64,000 nt of DNA from the NCBI GenBank assembly GCA_947500845.1, contig CANMTP010000016.1, positions 1-64,000 on the forward strand. Reading direction: 5' to 3'. The notes beneath the pieces are model-generated. The model saw only the letters and a list, made by a program, of their open reading frames with translations. It ran no database searches and had not been told where the DNA came from. The position numbers and the translations under genes are program-made. Source of the DNA: an uncultured Aquimarina sp. (GTDB lineage Bacteria; Bacteroidota; Bacteroidia; Flavobacteriales; Flavobacteriaceae). Shown here piece after piece: positions 20,268 to 28,624 of this stretch (positions are counted from its first letter, which is position 1; the number at the start of each line of letters is the position of its first letter).

Positions 20268-21785
20268 TCATAATTCTTGAGTCAATATAGCTGTAACGGT
20301 TTTGATACCATCAATATAATTACCAAGCCTGATATTTTCATTAGGACTGTGCTGATTATTATCTTTGTTTACGGTTGGTACAATAACAGCAGGAATATTC
20401 AAGGTATTCACAAAAGGTGAAATTGGTATAGAACCTCCTCCAGTTCTTATTTGTACTGGTGCACTACCAAAAGCCCTGTTCATAGCTTTTCGTAACCAAC
20501 GTCCAATTTCTGTATCAAAATCTGTTCTAAAAGCATCATAAGCAATATTATAATTAAATCTAACAATTTTCGGATATTCCATTCGCTCTTTTTCAGTAGG
20601 AAGACTATCAACAATATGATATCCTTCTTTAATAATATGTTGTTTCACTAGGTCTACCATACGTTGAGCACTAGTTTCTTTAACTAATCGTATATTCATT
20701 TCGGCGATGGCGCTAGAAGGTATGATCGTTCGTGTTTCATTACCGGTCCATCCTGAACGAAGGCCTAAGATACCTAATGATGGATACTGAATAGATTCCT
20801 GATAGGTTTCTGCAATATTATCTATTGAGGCAATTCCTAATTTGTTTCTGATTGTTTTTTCATCATCAGGCACTTGCTTTAGGATGTTTTTAACGTCCTC
20901 TGAGATCTCGATATCGTCATACCAACCTGGAATAGCAACTCGTCCATCATCCTGCATCATAGAAGCCAATAATTGTGAAAGCTTAAGAGCAGGATTGGGA
21001 ACATAATTTCCATAATGACCGCTGTGTTGTGGTGCTCTGGGACCAAATACTTCTAGTGACAACCTTGTTATTCCTCTGGCACCGTAGGCTAATGTTGGTT
21101 GATTCGAAATATGTCTGGGACCATCAAAAATAATCAACATATCTGAAGCTAATTCTTCCTTATAATCGATCACAGCTTTTGGTAAACGAGGAGAGCTTAT
21201 TTCTTCTTCAAAATCAAGGATCACTTTGATATTATAATTGGGTTCTTGTTTGAAATCGTTGATGATGTCCATTGCTTTTAAGAACATCATTACAGGACCC
21301 TTGGCATCTGAAGCCGATCTTGCAAAGATCCTCCAATCTGGATTAATGTCACCTTCCAATTTTGCAATAGGAATCGTATTCCATTTTTTAGCGGCATCAA
21401 GTTCTTTTAAAGTTGCTTTATATGGGTTTTCCTGAAACCATTTTGTGGTGTCTACCGGCTGGCCATCTACTTGCAAATAAACTAAAACGGTTTTTTTAGC
21501 ATTTTTATAGTTTTTGTTGGCCAAAATCAATGGGATTCCACCTGTAGTTAACTTTTTAGTTATAAAACCACGATTAGCAAAAGCCAATTCACACCACTGT
21601 ATATTCTTTTTAATATCATTAGGGAAGTGAGCGTCATTAGGTAAGCTCAACAAATTAATAAATTCATCAAACGATGACTTGGCATATCTAAGTGAGAGTT
21701 GATCAAGTTCATTATCCTGTATTTCTTGAGCATAGGTGGCGAGAAAGGTAAACAGGAAATGAAGTCCTATATAATATTTTTTCAT
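20268..21785 (-). CDS. Exported M20-family metallopeptidase with an altered first metal site
   Basis: A 505-residue M20/M25/M40 hydrolase with a Sec signal ending near ATYAQ. The usual motifs are present except one: Asp107 in LQVDGQPVD, the bridging Asp in SDAKGP, the Glu pair in DFEEEISSP, an Asp in IIFDGPRH and a late His in NNQHSPNE. The position that is normally His in HxD is Gln105. Family members cut dipeptides or N-acyl bonds with two zinc ions; here one site may bind weakly or differently. An alternative ATG four codons upstream (21797) is possible, but the chosen one gives a tidier signal peptide. First gene of the operon with the hydrolase and AKR genes. Confidence 0.88.
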   Translation of the reverse strand: MKKYYIGLHFLFTFLATYAQEIQDNELDQLSLRYAKSSFDEFINLLSLPNDAHFPNDIKKNIQWCELAFANRGFITKKLTTGGIPLILANKNYKNAKKTVLVYLQVDGQPVDTTKWFQENPYKATLKELDAAKKWNTIPIAKLEGDINPDWRIFARSASDAKGPVMMFLKAMDIINDFKQEPNYNIKVILDFEEEISSPRLPKAVIDYKEELASDMLIIFDGPRHISNQPTLAYGARGITRLSLEVFGPRAPQHSGHYGNYVPNPALKLSQLLASMMQDDGRVAIPGWYDDIEISEDVKNILKQVPDDEKTIRNKLGIASIDNIAETYQESIQYPSLGILGLRSGWTGNETRTIIPSSAIAEMNIRLVKETSAQRMVDLVKQHIIKEGYHIVDSLPTEKERMEYPKIVRFNYNIAYDAFRTDFDTEIGRWLRKAMNRAFGSAPVQIRTGGGSIPISPFVNTLNIPAVIVPTVNKDNNQHSPNENIRLGNYIDGIKTVTAILTQEL

Positions 21786-21893
21786 GATGAAAAACATTTA
21801 GTTACGGTTGTAGATAAGGTAAATGTATGTAAAATATTAAAACTATCTTTTCCATTTTTTCAAAGTCTGATCATGAATTCACATCATTAGCAA

Positions 21894-21952
21894 TTAAATT
21901 ATAACAAAAAATCCAATCACATTACATGATTGGATTTTTTGTTATAATTTAA
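21894..21952. terminator. 26-bp perfect inverted repeat ending the dnaN transcript
   Basis: Arms 21894-21919 and 21927-21952 are exact complements around a 7-base loop. The aaaaaatccaatca / tgattggatttttt core gives a GC-bearing stem with a T-run on both strands. It begins 10 bases after the dnaN stop on the minus strand. It would terminate dnaN transcription before the M20 operon. Confidence 0.85.
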
Positions 21953-21961
21953 GAACCTGGT

Positions 21962-23080
21962 TTAATTATTGAGCATCACTGGCATCACCAACATAGTTAC
22001 ATGTTCACCTTCATCTAATCCATCAACTGGCGTAAGTATACCCGCTCTGTTTGGTAAAGACATTTCTAATTGTACATCGTCTGCATTCAGGTTACTTAAC
22101 ATCTCGCTAAGAAAACGAGAGTTAAAGCCGATCTGCATATCATCGCCCTGATAGTCACAAGTCAAACGCTCTTCAGCTTTGTTTGAATAATCAATATCTT
22201 CTGCAGAGATATTTAATTCGGCACCCGCAATTTTTAAGCGTATCTGATGCGTTGTTTTGTTAGAGAATATAGAAACCCTACGCACAGAGTTTAAGAATTG
22301 AGTACGTGCTATAGTTAATTTATTTGGATTTTCTTTCGGAATAACGGCTTCATAATTTGGATATTTACCATCAATAAGTCGACAAATCAACTGTGTTTCA
22401 TCAAAAGAAAATTTAGCATTAGATTCATTATATTCAATAACCACTTCACTATCACTTCCTGCCAATATACCTTTAAGTAAATTCAATGGTTTTTTAGGCA
22501 TAATAAACTCAGCAGACTGCGAAGCTTTAATATCTTCTCTTGTATATTTTACTAGTTTATGAGCATCTGTAGCAACAAAGGTTAATCCTTCTGTAGAAAA
22601 CTGAAAAAATACACCACTCATTACAGGTCTAAGATCATCATTACCAGTTGCGAAAATGGTTTTTCCCACAGCGGTAGCTAATACATCACCAAGTAGGGTA
22701 GTCGAACTGGGATCTTCTAACTCTACAGCTTTCGGAAATTCCTCTCCATCAGCATATGCTAAAGCATATTTACCATGATTAGAGCTGATTTCTATAGTAC
22801 TATTATCTGCAGCAACAAATGTTAAGGGTTGCTCGGGAAAAGTTTTTAGTGTTTCTAATAATAATTTGGCAGGGACAGCAATGGTTCCTTTATCTGAAGA
22901 TTCAACTTCTAATTTTGCAGACATCGTAGTCTCAAGATCTGAAGCAGAAACCGTTAGAGCGTTATTATCTAATTCGAATAAAAAATTATCTAAAATAGGT
23001 AGCGTATTACTATTACTGATTACTCCACCTAATACTTGTAGTTGTTTTAATAAATATGAACTTGATACTATAAATTTCAT
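21962..23080 (-). CDS. dnaN: DNA polymerase III beta subunit (sliding clamp)
   Basis: A 372-residue sliding clamp that tethers polymerase III to DNA. It shows the three-fold repeated clamp fold: KFIVSSSYLLKQLQVLGGV opening domain 1, GDVLATAVGKTIFATGNDDLRPVMSGV in domain 2, and the conserved C-terminal VDGLDEGEHVTMLVMPV forming the peptide-binding pocket. Length is normal. No dnaA or recF lies nearby, so the clamp gene is separated from the origin-type cluster seen in many bacteria. It is transcribed alone, from a probable TAnnTTTG promoter box at 23116-23123 to the large hairpin at 21894-21952. Confidence 0.97.
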   Translation of the reverse strand: MKFIVSSSYLLKQLQVLGGVISNSNTLPILDNFLFELDNNALTVSASDLETTMSAKLEVESSDKGTIAVPAKLLLETLKTFPEQPLTFVAADNSTIEISSNHGKYALAYADGEEFPKAVELEDPSSTTLLGDVLATAVGKTIFATGNDDLRPVMSGVFFQFSTEGLTFVATDAHKLVKYTREDIKASQSAEFIMPKKPLNLLKGILAGSDSEVVIEYNESNAKFSFDETQLICRLIDGKYPNYEAVIPKENPNKLTIARTQFLNSVRRVSIFSNKTTHQIRLKIAGAELNISAEDIDYSNKAEERLTCDYQGDDMQIGFNSRFLSEMLSNLNADDVQLEMSLPNRAGILTPVDGLDEGEHVTMLVMPVMLNN

Positions 23081-23115
23081 ATAAGTGTGTGTGACTAGTT
23101 ATATTAAGTTTTACG

Positions 23116-23123
23116 CAAATATA
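23116..23123 (-). promoter_or_regulatory. Promoter -7 box of dnaN
   Basis: On the minus strand the bases read TATATTTG, matching the Bacteroidota TAnnTTTG -7 element, 36 bases before the ATG. A TTG at the proper -33 spacing was not found. Confidence 0.45.
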
Positions 23124-23237
23124 ATTGGAATCTGTAAGGATTATGGTATTCAAAAAACCATAGTTATTAACAAACCCAAAGGAGTTATTGACTATCTTGA
23201 AATATTGTAAGATTTAGGAATTAGGTTTTACAAGTTA

Positions 23238-23813
23238 TCATTCGGCATCATTATCCATAAGTTTATCTGTATAATGTGCTTTATGTTTAGGGGTATCAAA
23301 ACGTTTTTTATTATATCCTGATGATTCTCCTTTAGGAATTGAGAGACTTTTCCATTCTGATCCGGCTATCATTTTTCCCAGAAGCACGATTTGCCCAACA
23401 TGATAAGCATAGTGAGCCAGTTGTCTGTTAACTGCTTCAGTAATACTATGTTCTACATTTCTTATATAAATGGGTTGATTGAAATTGTTATTATCTATAC
23501 TTTCCAAGGCATCAAAAAGACACTGCCAACCTTCATTCCATTTCAATAAGAGTTCTTCTTTAGTTTCAATAATAATCTCAAATTCTGCATCGCGTTCTCG
23601 CCAGTTCTTTTCACCATCAGTCGTGAGAAAATTGGTCCATCTGGATTTCATGTTTCCCCAAAGATGTTTTATCAATATGGCAATGCTATTACTATCTTCA
23701 TTATACTGCCAGAACAGTTTCTCTTCTGGTAATTGATTTATTGTTTTTTCTCCCAGAGATTTATAGTATCTAAATTGTTTTTGTATTCCTTCGAGATAGA
23801 TATCAGGATTCAT
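23238..23813 (-). CDS. DUF1572 (DinB-like) protein
   Basis: A 191-residue protein matching the DUF1572 group of the DinB/YfiT superfamily of four-helix bundles. Conserved features are the LKHLWGNMKSRW segment with a metal-binding His near residue 49, and a late His pair in RQLAHYAYHVGQIVLLGKM; together these give the usual three-His metal site. Members may be metal-dependent thiol transferases, but this one is not assigned. It is monocistronic between dnaN and the end of the btuF-btuC genes, on the same strand, with no visible terminator on either side. Confidence 0.85.
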   Translation of the reverse strand: MNPDIYLEGIQKQFRYYKSLGEKTINQLPEEKLFWQYNEDSNSIAILIKHLWGNMKSRWTNFLTTDGEKNWRERDAEFEIIIETKEELLLKWNEGWQCLFDALESIDNNNFNQPIYIRNVEHSITEAVNRQLAHYAYHVGQIVLLGKMIAGSEWKSLSIPKGESSGYNKKRFDTPKHKAHYTDKLMDNDAE

Positions 23814-23888
23814 TGTGTTCAGGTTTATTCTAAAGATACTTTTTTTTAAGGGAATTATAGTAAAGATAGTATTACTAAAATATTGCCT

Positions 23889-24920
23889 TTAGAATAGCAT
23901 TTTTCGTTTACGTACCAATAACCAAATTACAACAGGCGCCCCGATTAAAGAAGTGATCGCATTAATTGGTAATGTATATTCACTAGAGGGTAATTGTGCA
24001 ATACTATCACAAATTAGCATAATTACGCTTCCAATAAGTATTACAGCAGGAATTAACGTTTTATGGTCAGAAGTATGAAACAATTGTCGTGTAAGATGAG
24101 GAACGGCAAGTCCAATAAAAGCGATAGGACCCGCAAAAGCAATGATGCTTCCAGAGAGTAAACCGGTTGCCAAAATAATAATAAAACGACTGGATTTTAT
24201 GTTTAACCCTAAGCTACGGGCATAGTTTTCTCCTAGTAATAATGTGTTTAGTGGTTTTATAGAAGCTATAGTAAGTAGTATGCCCAAGACAAATACAGCA
24301 AAGAAGATGAGGACTTCATTCCAAGATAGATTTCCAAGACTTCCGAAACCCCAAAAAACATATCGCTGTAATTGATCTGCAGGAGCAAAGTAGGAGAGTA
24401 CACTCACAATGGCTGCAGTAATACTACCAAACATGAGTCCAATAATTAGGATGGCCATAGTATCTCTTACCCTGGTGGATACGAGCATTACTGCAAAAAG
24501 TACCAGAATACTGCCGATACACGCTGCAATAACTAATCCCCATTTTGAGATTAAAAAGCCTGATAACGCTGTTCCAAAAAATGCACTTCCTAAAATTAAT
24601 AAAGCAACCCCAAGTGTTGCACCAGAACTGATCCCCAAGACAAAAGGTCCGGCTAGAGGGTTTCTGAATAAAGTTTGCATTAACAGACCAGAAATACCTA
24701 ATCCGCTACCAACAATAATAGCAATTAACGCTTTTGGCAACCTATAATTTATAATAATATGTCTCCAGGATTCTTTTTCTACAGAGCCACCAACTAGACT
24801 ACTCAAAGTATCTAGCCATGGGATAATAACGGAGCCTAAGCTAATATTAGCAATAAAGCATATTAGCAAAAGCACAGCAATTCCTATAAAAACCTTTTTA
24901 TATGATTGGTTTGGGGTCAA
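23889..24920 (-). CDS. btuC: FecCD-family ABC transporter permease, probably for cobalamin
   Basis: A 343-residue inner-membrane permease with about ten helices, of the BtuC/FecCD/FhuB family. Family signatures include NYRLPKALIAIIVGSGLGISGLLMQ (split here for length: NYRLPKALIA and GLGISGLLMQ), NPLAGPFVLGIS near 90 and AGPIAFIGLAVPHLTR near 262. The only plausible start is a TTG lying directly after the btuF TAA and in the same frame. Its position at the end of a cobUTSC-btuF operon supports B12 or corrinoid uptake. No ATPase gene follows, so the partner must be encoded elsewhere. Confidence 0.9.
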   Translation of the reverse strand: MTPNQSYKKVFIGIAVLLLICFIANISLGSVIIPWLDTLSSLVGGSVEKESWRHIIINYRLPKALIAIIVGSGLGISGLLMQTLFRNPLAGPFVLGISSGATLGVALLILGSAFFGTALSGFLISKWGLVIAACIGSILVLFAVMLVSTRVRDTMAILIIGLMFGSITAAIVSVLSYFAPADQLQRYVFWGFGSLGNLSWNEVLIFFAVFVLGILLTIASIKPLNTLLLGENYARSLGLNIKSSRFIIILATGLLSGSIIAFAGPIAFIGLAVPHLTRQLFHTSDHKTLIPAVILIGSVIMLICDSIAQLPSSEYTLPINAITSLIGAPVVIWLLVRKRKMLF

Positions 24921-26060
24921 TTAATTAAGTTTTTCAAAAAAATATAGTTCGTAATCGGTTAACAGCTCTGGATGGGCAATTTGGATAATATCTTTTAAAA
25001 TTAAATCCGGACGCATTGGCCCTAATTCGTAATATATCAATCCTCCTTTTACACCCATTTTTAATGTTGAAGAATATACGGTTTTATTTTTAAACGCATC
25101 AAATAGAACGTACTGATGGTTTTTTTCTTTTAGCTCTGTTAGTGATTTAGAATTTCCAGAACCAATCCACAAATCGGCATTTTGGGCCTTTTCCAGTACA
25201 CTTTCAAAACTTAATGCAACACTTCCTGTTTTTTGAGTATCTGCCCATAGATAATTTGTATTAGCATCTTTTAAAAATTTTGCAACATAACTATTTCCAC
25301 CAGGAACGTGCCATACATCTTTGAACATATTGCCAGATAACACCGTGGGTGAATGAGTAACATTTTGGGCCAACGTAGCGGCCTCATTATAATCTGTTTT
25401 TATTTTTTGAAATACTTTTTCGGCTTTGTTCTCTTTTCCGAAAAATGCTGCTATAAATTTAATCCATTCTGCTCTTCCTAACGGATGCTCCTCCATCCAT
25501 GAACCATTCATTACAACTGAAATACCTGTCTTTTGTATTAAATCATATGCCTTTGTATCTCCACTGGAAGAAAATCCAAGAATCATTTCTGGAGAAAGCT
25601 CAAGGACTATTTCTGTATTAAGATTGTATTCCTTACCTAGCTCTTTTATAGCTCCTTTATCTATCAAAGCACGGGTCTTTTCTGAAGAAATATAATCGGT
25701 ATGTGGGAAACCTACTAGTTTATTTTCTAAATTTAGATATTCTAGCATAGGTATATCAGTAGTAGAGGTCACCACAACTCTTTCTATAGGAACTTCAACA
25801 AATACAGCTTTCTTTGACTTGAAAGGTTCTTCAGTTCCTTTGGGATGTAAAATATACACTAATTCTTCTTTGGCATCAGGCCACGGCGTTGTAACTTTGA
25901 TCTCTTTGTAGGTCCCATGATTTTTAATGGTAAATCCATTGGCGTATTCAATTTGTTGAGGAGCAAAATACATGACAGTTAGCTGATCTGCTTCTTCCTT
26001 TATCTTTTTACAGGAAGTATACATGAAAAATATAGACAATAATATTAAAATGCTACGCAT
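24921..26060 (-). CDS. btuF: ABC transporter substrate-binding lipoprotein, probably for cobalamin
   Basis: A 379-residue periplasmic binding protein with a lipoprotein signal ending at Cys17 (MYTSCKK). The body is of the class III helical-backbone type: RVVVTSTTDIPMLEYL, ELSPEMILGFSSSGD and NSYVAKFLKDANTNY are family-like. The lipobox shows it is membrane-tethered, as is common for siderophore/B12 binding proteins in Bacteroidota. It lies between cobC and btuC in a B12 gene run, so corrinoids are the likely ligand; iron-siderophore binding is the alternative for this family. Its TAA is followed at once by the btuC TTG in the same frame. Confidence 0.88.
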   Translation of the reverse strand: MRSILILLSIFFMYTSCKKIKEEADQLTVMYFAPQQIEYANGFTIKNHGTYKEIKVTTPWPDAKEELVYILHPKGTEEPFKSKKAVFVEVPIERVVVTSTTDIPMLEYLNLENKLVGFPHTDYISSEKTRALIDKGAIKELGKEYNLNTEIVLELSPEMILGFSSSGDTKAYDLIQKTGISVVMNGSWMEEHPLGRAEWIKFIAAFFGKENKAEKVFQKIKTDYNEAATLAQNVTHSPTVLSGNMFKDVWHVPGGNSYVAKFLKDANTNYLWADTQKTGSVALSFESVLEKAQNADLWIGSGNSKSLTELKEKNHQYVLFDAFKNKTVYSSTLKMGVKGGLIYYELGPMRPDLILKDIIQIAHPELLTDYELYFFEKLN

Positions 26061-26090
26061 GAGATAGGATGTTTATGTAAAAAGAATAAA

Positions 26091-26657
26091 TCATGATACG
26101 TTCAAACCAGAGGTAATTTCAAATTGATTTTGACTGGTTTTTATGGTTATGATATGACCATAATCCAGCTTTATATTAAACGAATTTTTGAGAGGTATAT
26201 TTTTGATTGAGGATACTAATGACCGTATTGCTCCTGCATGAGATACAATAACATTCTTATCTTCAGAATTATGATTTAATGAAGTGAAAAAATCCAATAT
26301 ACGTTGTTGCAGCATTACATAAGACTCACCATTCGGAACTTTAACATTAACAAAATCGATCATCCAGGGGTCTAATTCTTTACTATGAATACAATCCCAG
26401 GAGCGCAACTCCCAGTCTCCGAAGTTTAGTTCTTTCAAACGGTCATCAAAATGTATCTCTTTTTTAAATGTTTTTGCCAGTAGCTTACATCGCTGTAGTG
26501 GGCTACTGTAAACCGTAGAGATTTCCTGAATTGGAATATTACTATGTATTTCCTGAACTTCAGTATGAAAGGAATCAGTAATGCCTATATCACTTTGGCC
26601 GTAACAAATCCCTTTCTCGATATTGGGCGTCGTATGTCTTACCAGATATATTTCCAT
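26091..26657 (-). CDS. cobC: Alpha-ribazole phosphatase (histidine phosphatase family)
   Basis: A 188-residue cytosolic phosphatase of the phosphoglycerate mutase-like superfamily. The catalytic RHT motif is at residues 7-9, SSPLQRC near 51 carries the second Arg, LKELNFGDWE gives the conserved Glu, and VSHAGAIR near 141 the second His. In the cobalamin pathway CobC removes phosphate from alpha-ribazole-5'-phosphate or from B12-phosphate. The 19-base overlap with cobS and the flanking cob genes make this assignment stronger than the fold alone, which is shared with many unrelated phosphatases. Confidence 0.9.
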   Translation of the reverse strand: MEIYLVRHTTPNIEKGICYGQSDIGITDSFHTEVQEIHSNIPIQEISTVYSSPLQRCKLLAKTFKKEIHFDDRLKELNFGDWELRSWDCIHSKELDPWMIDFVNVKVPNGESYVMLQQRILDFFTSLNHNSEDKNVIVSHAGAIRSLVSSIKNIPLKNSFNIKLDYGHIITIKTSQNQFEITSGLNVS

Positions 26658-27403
26658 ATCACTATAATTGTAAGATAAAATACCACTTCACTTAGTTGTT
26701 GAACGGCTCCTGCACAATCCCCTGTTTGACCACCAATCCATTTTCTGAATTTGACCCCTAAAAACATTTTAGACAAGTACATTGGGATCAATGTAAGGAA
26801 TATCCATGGATTTTTAAATAAAAACAACGGAGCAATTCCAAAAACACCGCTTATCATTAGCATCTTCACATTCATGCCCTTTGCAGCGGGTTTGGCCTTG
26901 CTATCATCAGTATCTCTTACGTAGGGGTGTGTAAATATTAAGGTGGTTGCAATAAGCCTACTTAGGCTATGTCCCGAAATTATTACTAACGGAATATATA
27001 ATATCTCCATCTCTCTTAGAGCGGTAAATTTAATAGCTAGAATTAGTAATAATCCGATAGTGCCGTAAGTACCGAGTCTTGAATCTTTCATGATGAAAAG
27101 AATCTTTTCTTTGGTCCATCCTCCACCAAAACCGTCACAAACATCTGCAAAACCATCTTCGTGAAACGCACCCGTAACATAAATAGTTGAAAATATAGAG
27201 AGTAATAATGCAATTTCAACCGAAAAAAGAAAAGAGGTCGTATAAAAAACACCACCACCAATGCTACCCACAATAATCCCTATTAAAGGAAAATACTTAG
27301 CACTTAGTTGCAAATAGCCTGGATCATGATTTACCCATTTCGGACAAGGAATACGGGTAAAAAACATAAGTGCTGTAAAGAATATATGAATTTCATTTTT
27401 CAT
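26639..27403 (-). CDS. cobS: Adenosylcobinamide-GDP ribazoletransferase
   Basis: A 254-residue integral membrane enzyme that joins alpha-ribazole to adenosylcobinamide-GDP, giving cobalamin. The conserved acidic motif GAFHEDGFADVCDGFGGG (about 77-94) is the active-site signature, and DSRLGTYG and GQTGDCAGA are also typical. The first residues ALMFFTRIPCP match the family start. It overlaps cobC by 19 bases and lies 175 bases below cobT. The gap contains a heptamer array at the cobT stop. Confidence 0.95.
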   Translation of the reverse strand: MKNEIHIFFTALMFFTRIPCPKWVNHDPGYLQLSAKYFPLIGIIVGSIGGGVFYTTSFLFSVEIALLLSIFSTIYVTGAFHEDGFADVCDGFGGGWTKEKILFIMKDSRLGTYGTIGLLLILAIKFTALREMEILYIPLVIISGHSLSRLIATTLIFTHPYVRDTDDSKAKPAAKGMNVKMLMISGVFGIAPLFLFKNPWIFLTLIPMYLSKMFLGVKFRKWIGGQTGDCAGAVQQLSEVVFYLTIIVIWKYIW

Positions 27404-27547
27404 TCTTAAATAGATGTTAATTTATCATAGTTTAGCTTCAATTAAAAATCTAAAACAAATTTATTGTGTATTCAACTCTATACAGACTCATCACAAAAGA
27501 TTTAAAAATCATTAATTATTAGGTGTATTTTCTAACAATTACTTTTT

Positions 27548-27582
27548 TACTCACTACTCACTACTCACTACTCACTACTCAT
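27548..27582 (-). repeat. Heptamer array at the cobT stop codon
   Basis: Five tandem 7-base units on the plus strand (four TACTCAC, then TACTCAT). Read in the cobT direction each unit contains TGA, and the first TGA (27579-27581) is the cobT stop. The 7-base period brings stops into all three frames. Confidence 0.8.
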
Positions 27583-28616
27583 TCACTACCAGAAACTCCA
27601 GCACTTTCAAAACTAGCCATGTTATTTAAAAAAGCAACCGCAGATGCTATTAATGGAAAAGCAACCGCAGCACCGGTTCCTTCACCTAATCTCATACCAA
27701 GGTTGATTAGAGGTTCTTTTTTCAAATAGTCCAGCATTTTTTGATGTCCTTGTTCTCCCGACGTATGTGCAAATATGCAATAGTCAAGAACTTGCGGATG
27801 TGTGGAATGAGCCGCTAACAATGCGGCTGTAACAATAAAACCATCAATAATAATGGTCATTTTAAGCTCAGCAGCTTTCAAAATGGCACCATTGATCATA
27901 GCAATTTCAAAACCGCCATAATACATAAGTGCATCTGTATCTGTGGATAGAGTATACTTATCATACGCTTTAGACAAGATTTTTTGTTTTAATTTAATAG
28001 CTTCAGAATCCAGCCCTGTGCCAGCCCCAACGCATTCTTGAAGAGGTGTTTTGGTATAATAAGACATTAACAGGGAGGCCGATGAGGTATTACCGATTCC
28101 CATTTCACCGAAACCGATTATATTGCAGCCTTCTTTATGAGTTTGATGTACTAGATCAGCACCCTTTTTTATAGCAGCGTTATATTGCTGAGCGTTCATG
28201 GCTGGTTCAGACTCATAATTTTTAGTTCCAAAAGAAATCTTGGCATTGATTAGTTCTGGTATTTCTCCAAAATCATGATTTACTCCGGCGTCAATAATTT
28301 TTAAATTGATATTATTTTGTTTGCAAAACACGTTTATAGCAGCCCCTCCATTTAAGAAATTATAAACCATTTGCGCTGTAACTTCTTGTGGATAAGGGTT
28401 AACTATACCTTTTTTGGCTATCCCATGATCTCCTGCAAAAACAAGTATGGTTGGATTAGAAAGTACCGGGCGTTCGGAATTTTGGATTTTACCTATTCGT
28501 AAAGCAATTTCTTCCAATGTTCCCAACGCTCCAATGGGTTTGGTTTTGTTATTGATTTTATATCGAAGAGTTTCTTCAATATTGTTATCTGAAACGTATG
28601 CTATATCAAAGTTCAT
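27579..28616 (-). CDS. cobT: Nicotinate-nucleotide-dimethylbenzimidazole phosphoribosyltransferase
   Basis: A 345-residue cytosolic enzyme that makes alpha-ribazole phosphate from a lower-ligand base and nicotinate mononucleotide. Clear family features are KPIGALGTLEEIA at 28-40, VFAGDHGIAKKG near 59-70, GFGEMGIGNTSSASLL near 169-184 and the C-terminal LRLGEGTGAA, which carries the catalytic Glu. It starts 8 bases below cobU. The C-terminal codons run into the heptamer array, which supplies the stop codon, so the exact end may vary between strains. Confidence 0.96.
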   Translation of the reverse strand: MNFDIAYVSDNNIEETLRYKINNKTKPIGALGTLEEIALRIGKIQNSERPVLSNPTILVFAGDHGIAKKGIVNPYPQEVTAQMVYNFLNGGAAINVFCKQNNINLKIIDAGVNHDFGEIPELINAKISFGTKNYESEPAMNAQQYNAAIKKGADLVHQTHKEGCNIIGFGEMGIGNTSSASLLMSYYTKTPLQECVGAGTGLDSEAIKLKQKILSKAYDKYTLSTDTDALMYYGGFEIAMINGAILKAAELKMTIIIDGFIVTAALLAAHSTHPQVLDYCIFAHTSGEQGHQKMLDYLKKEPLINLGMRLGEGTGAAVAFPLIASAVAFLNNMASFESAGVSGSE

Positions 28617-28624
28617 GTTTCTTT

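Noticed and set aside
27548-27582. Heptamer array considered as a CRISPR or VNTR locus
   Set aside because: Units are 7 bases without spacers, so CRISPR is excluded.
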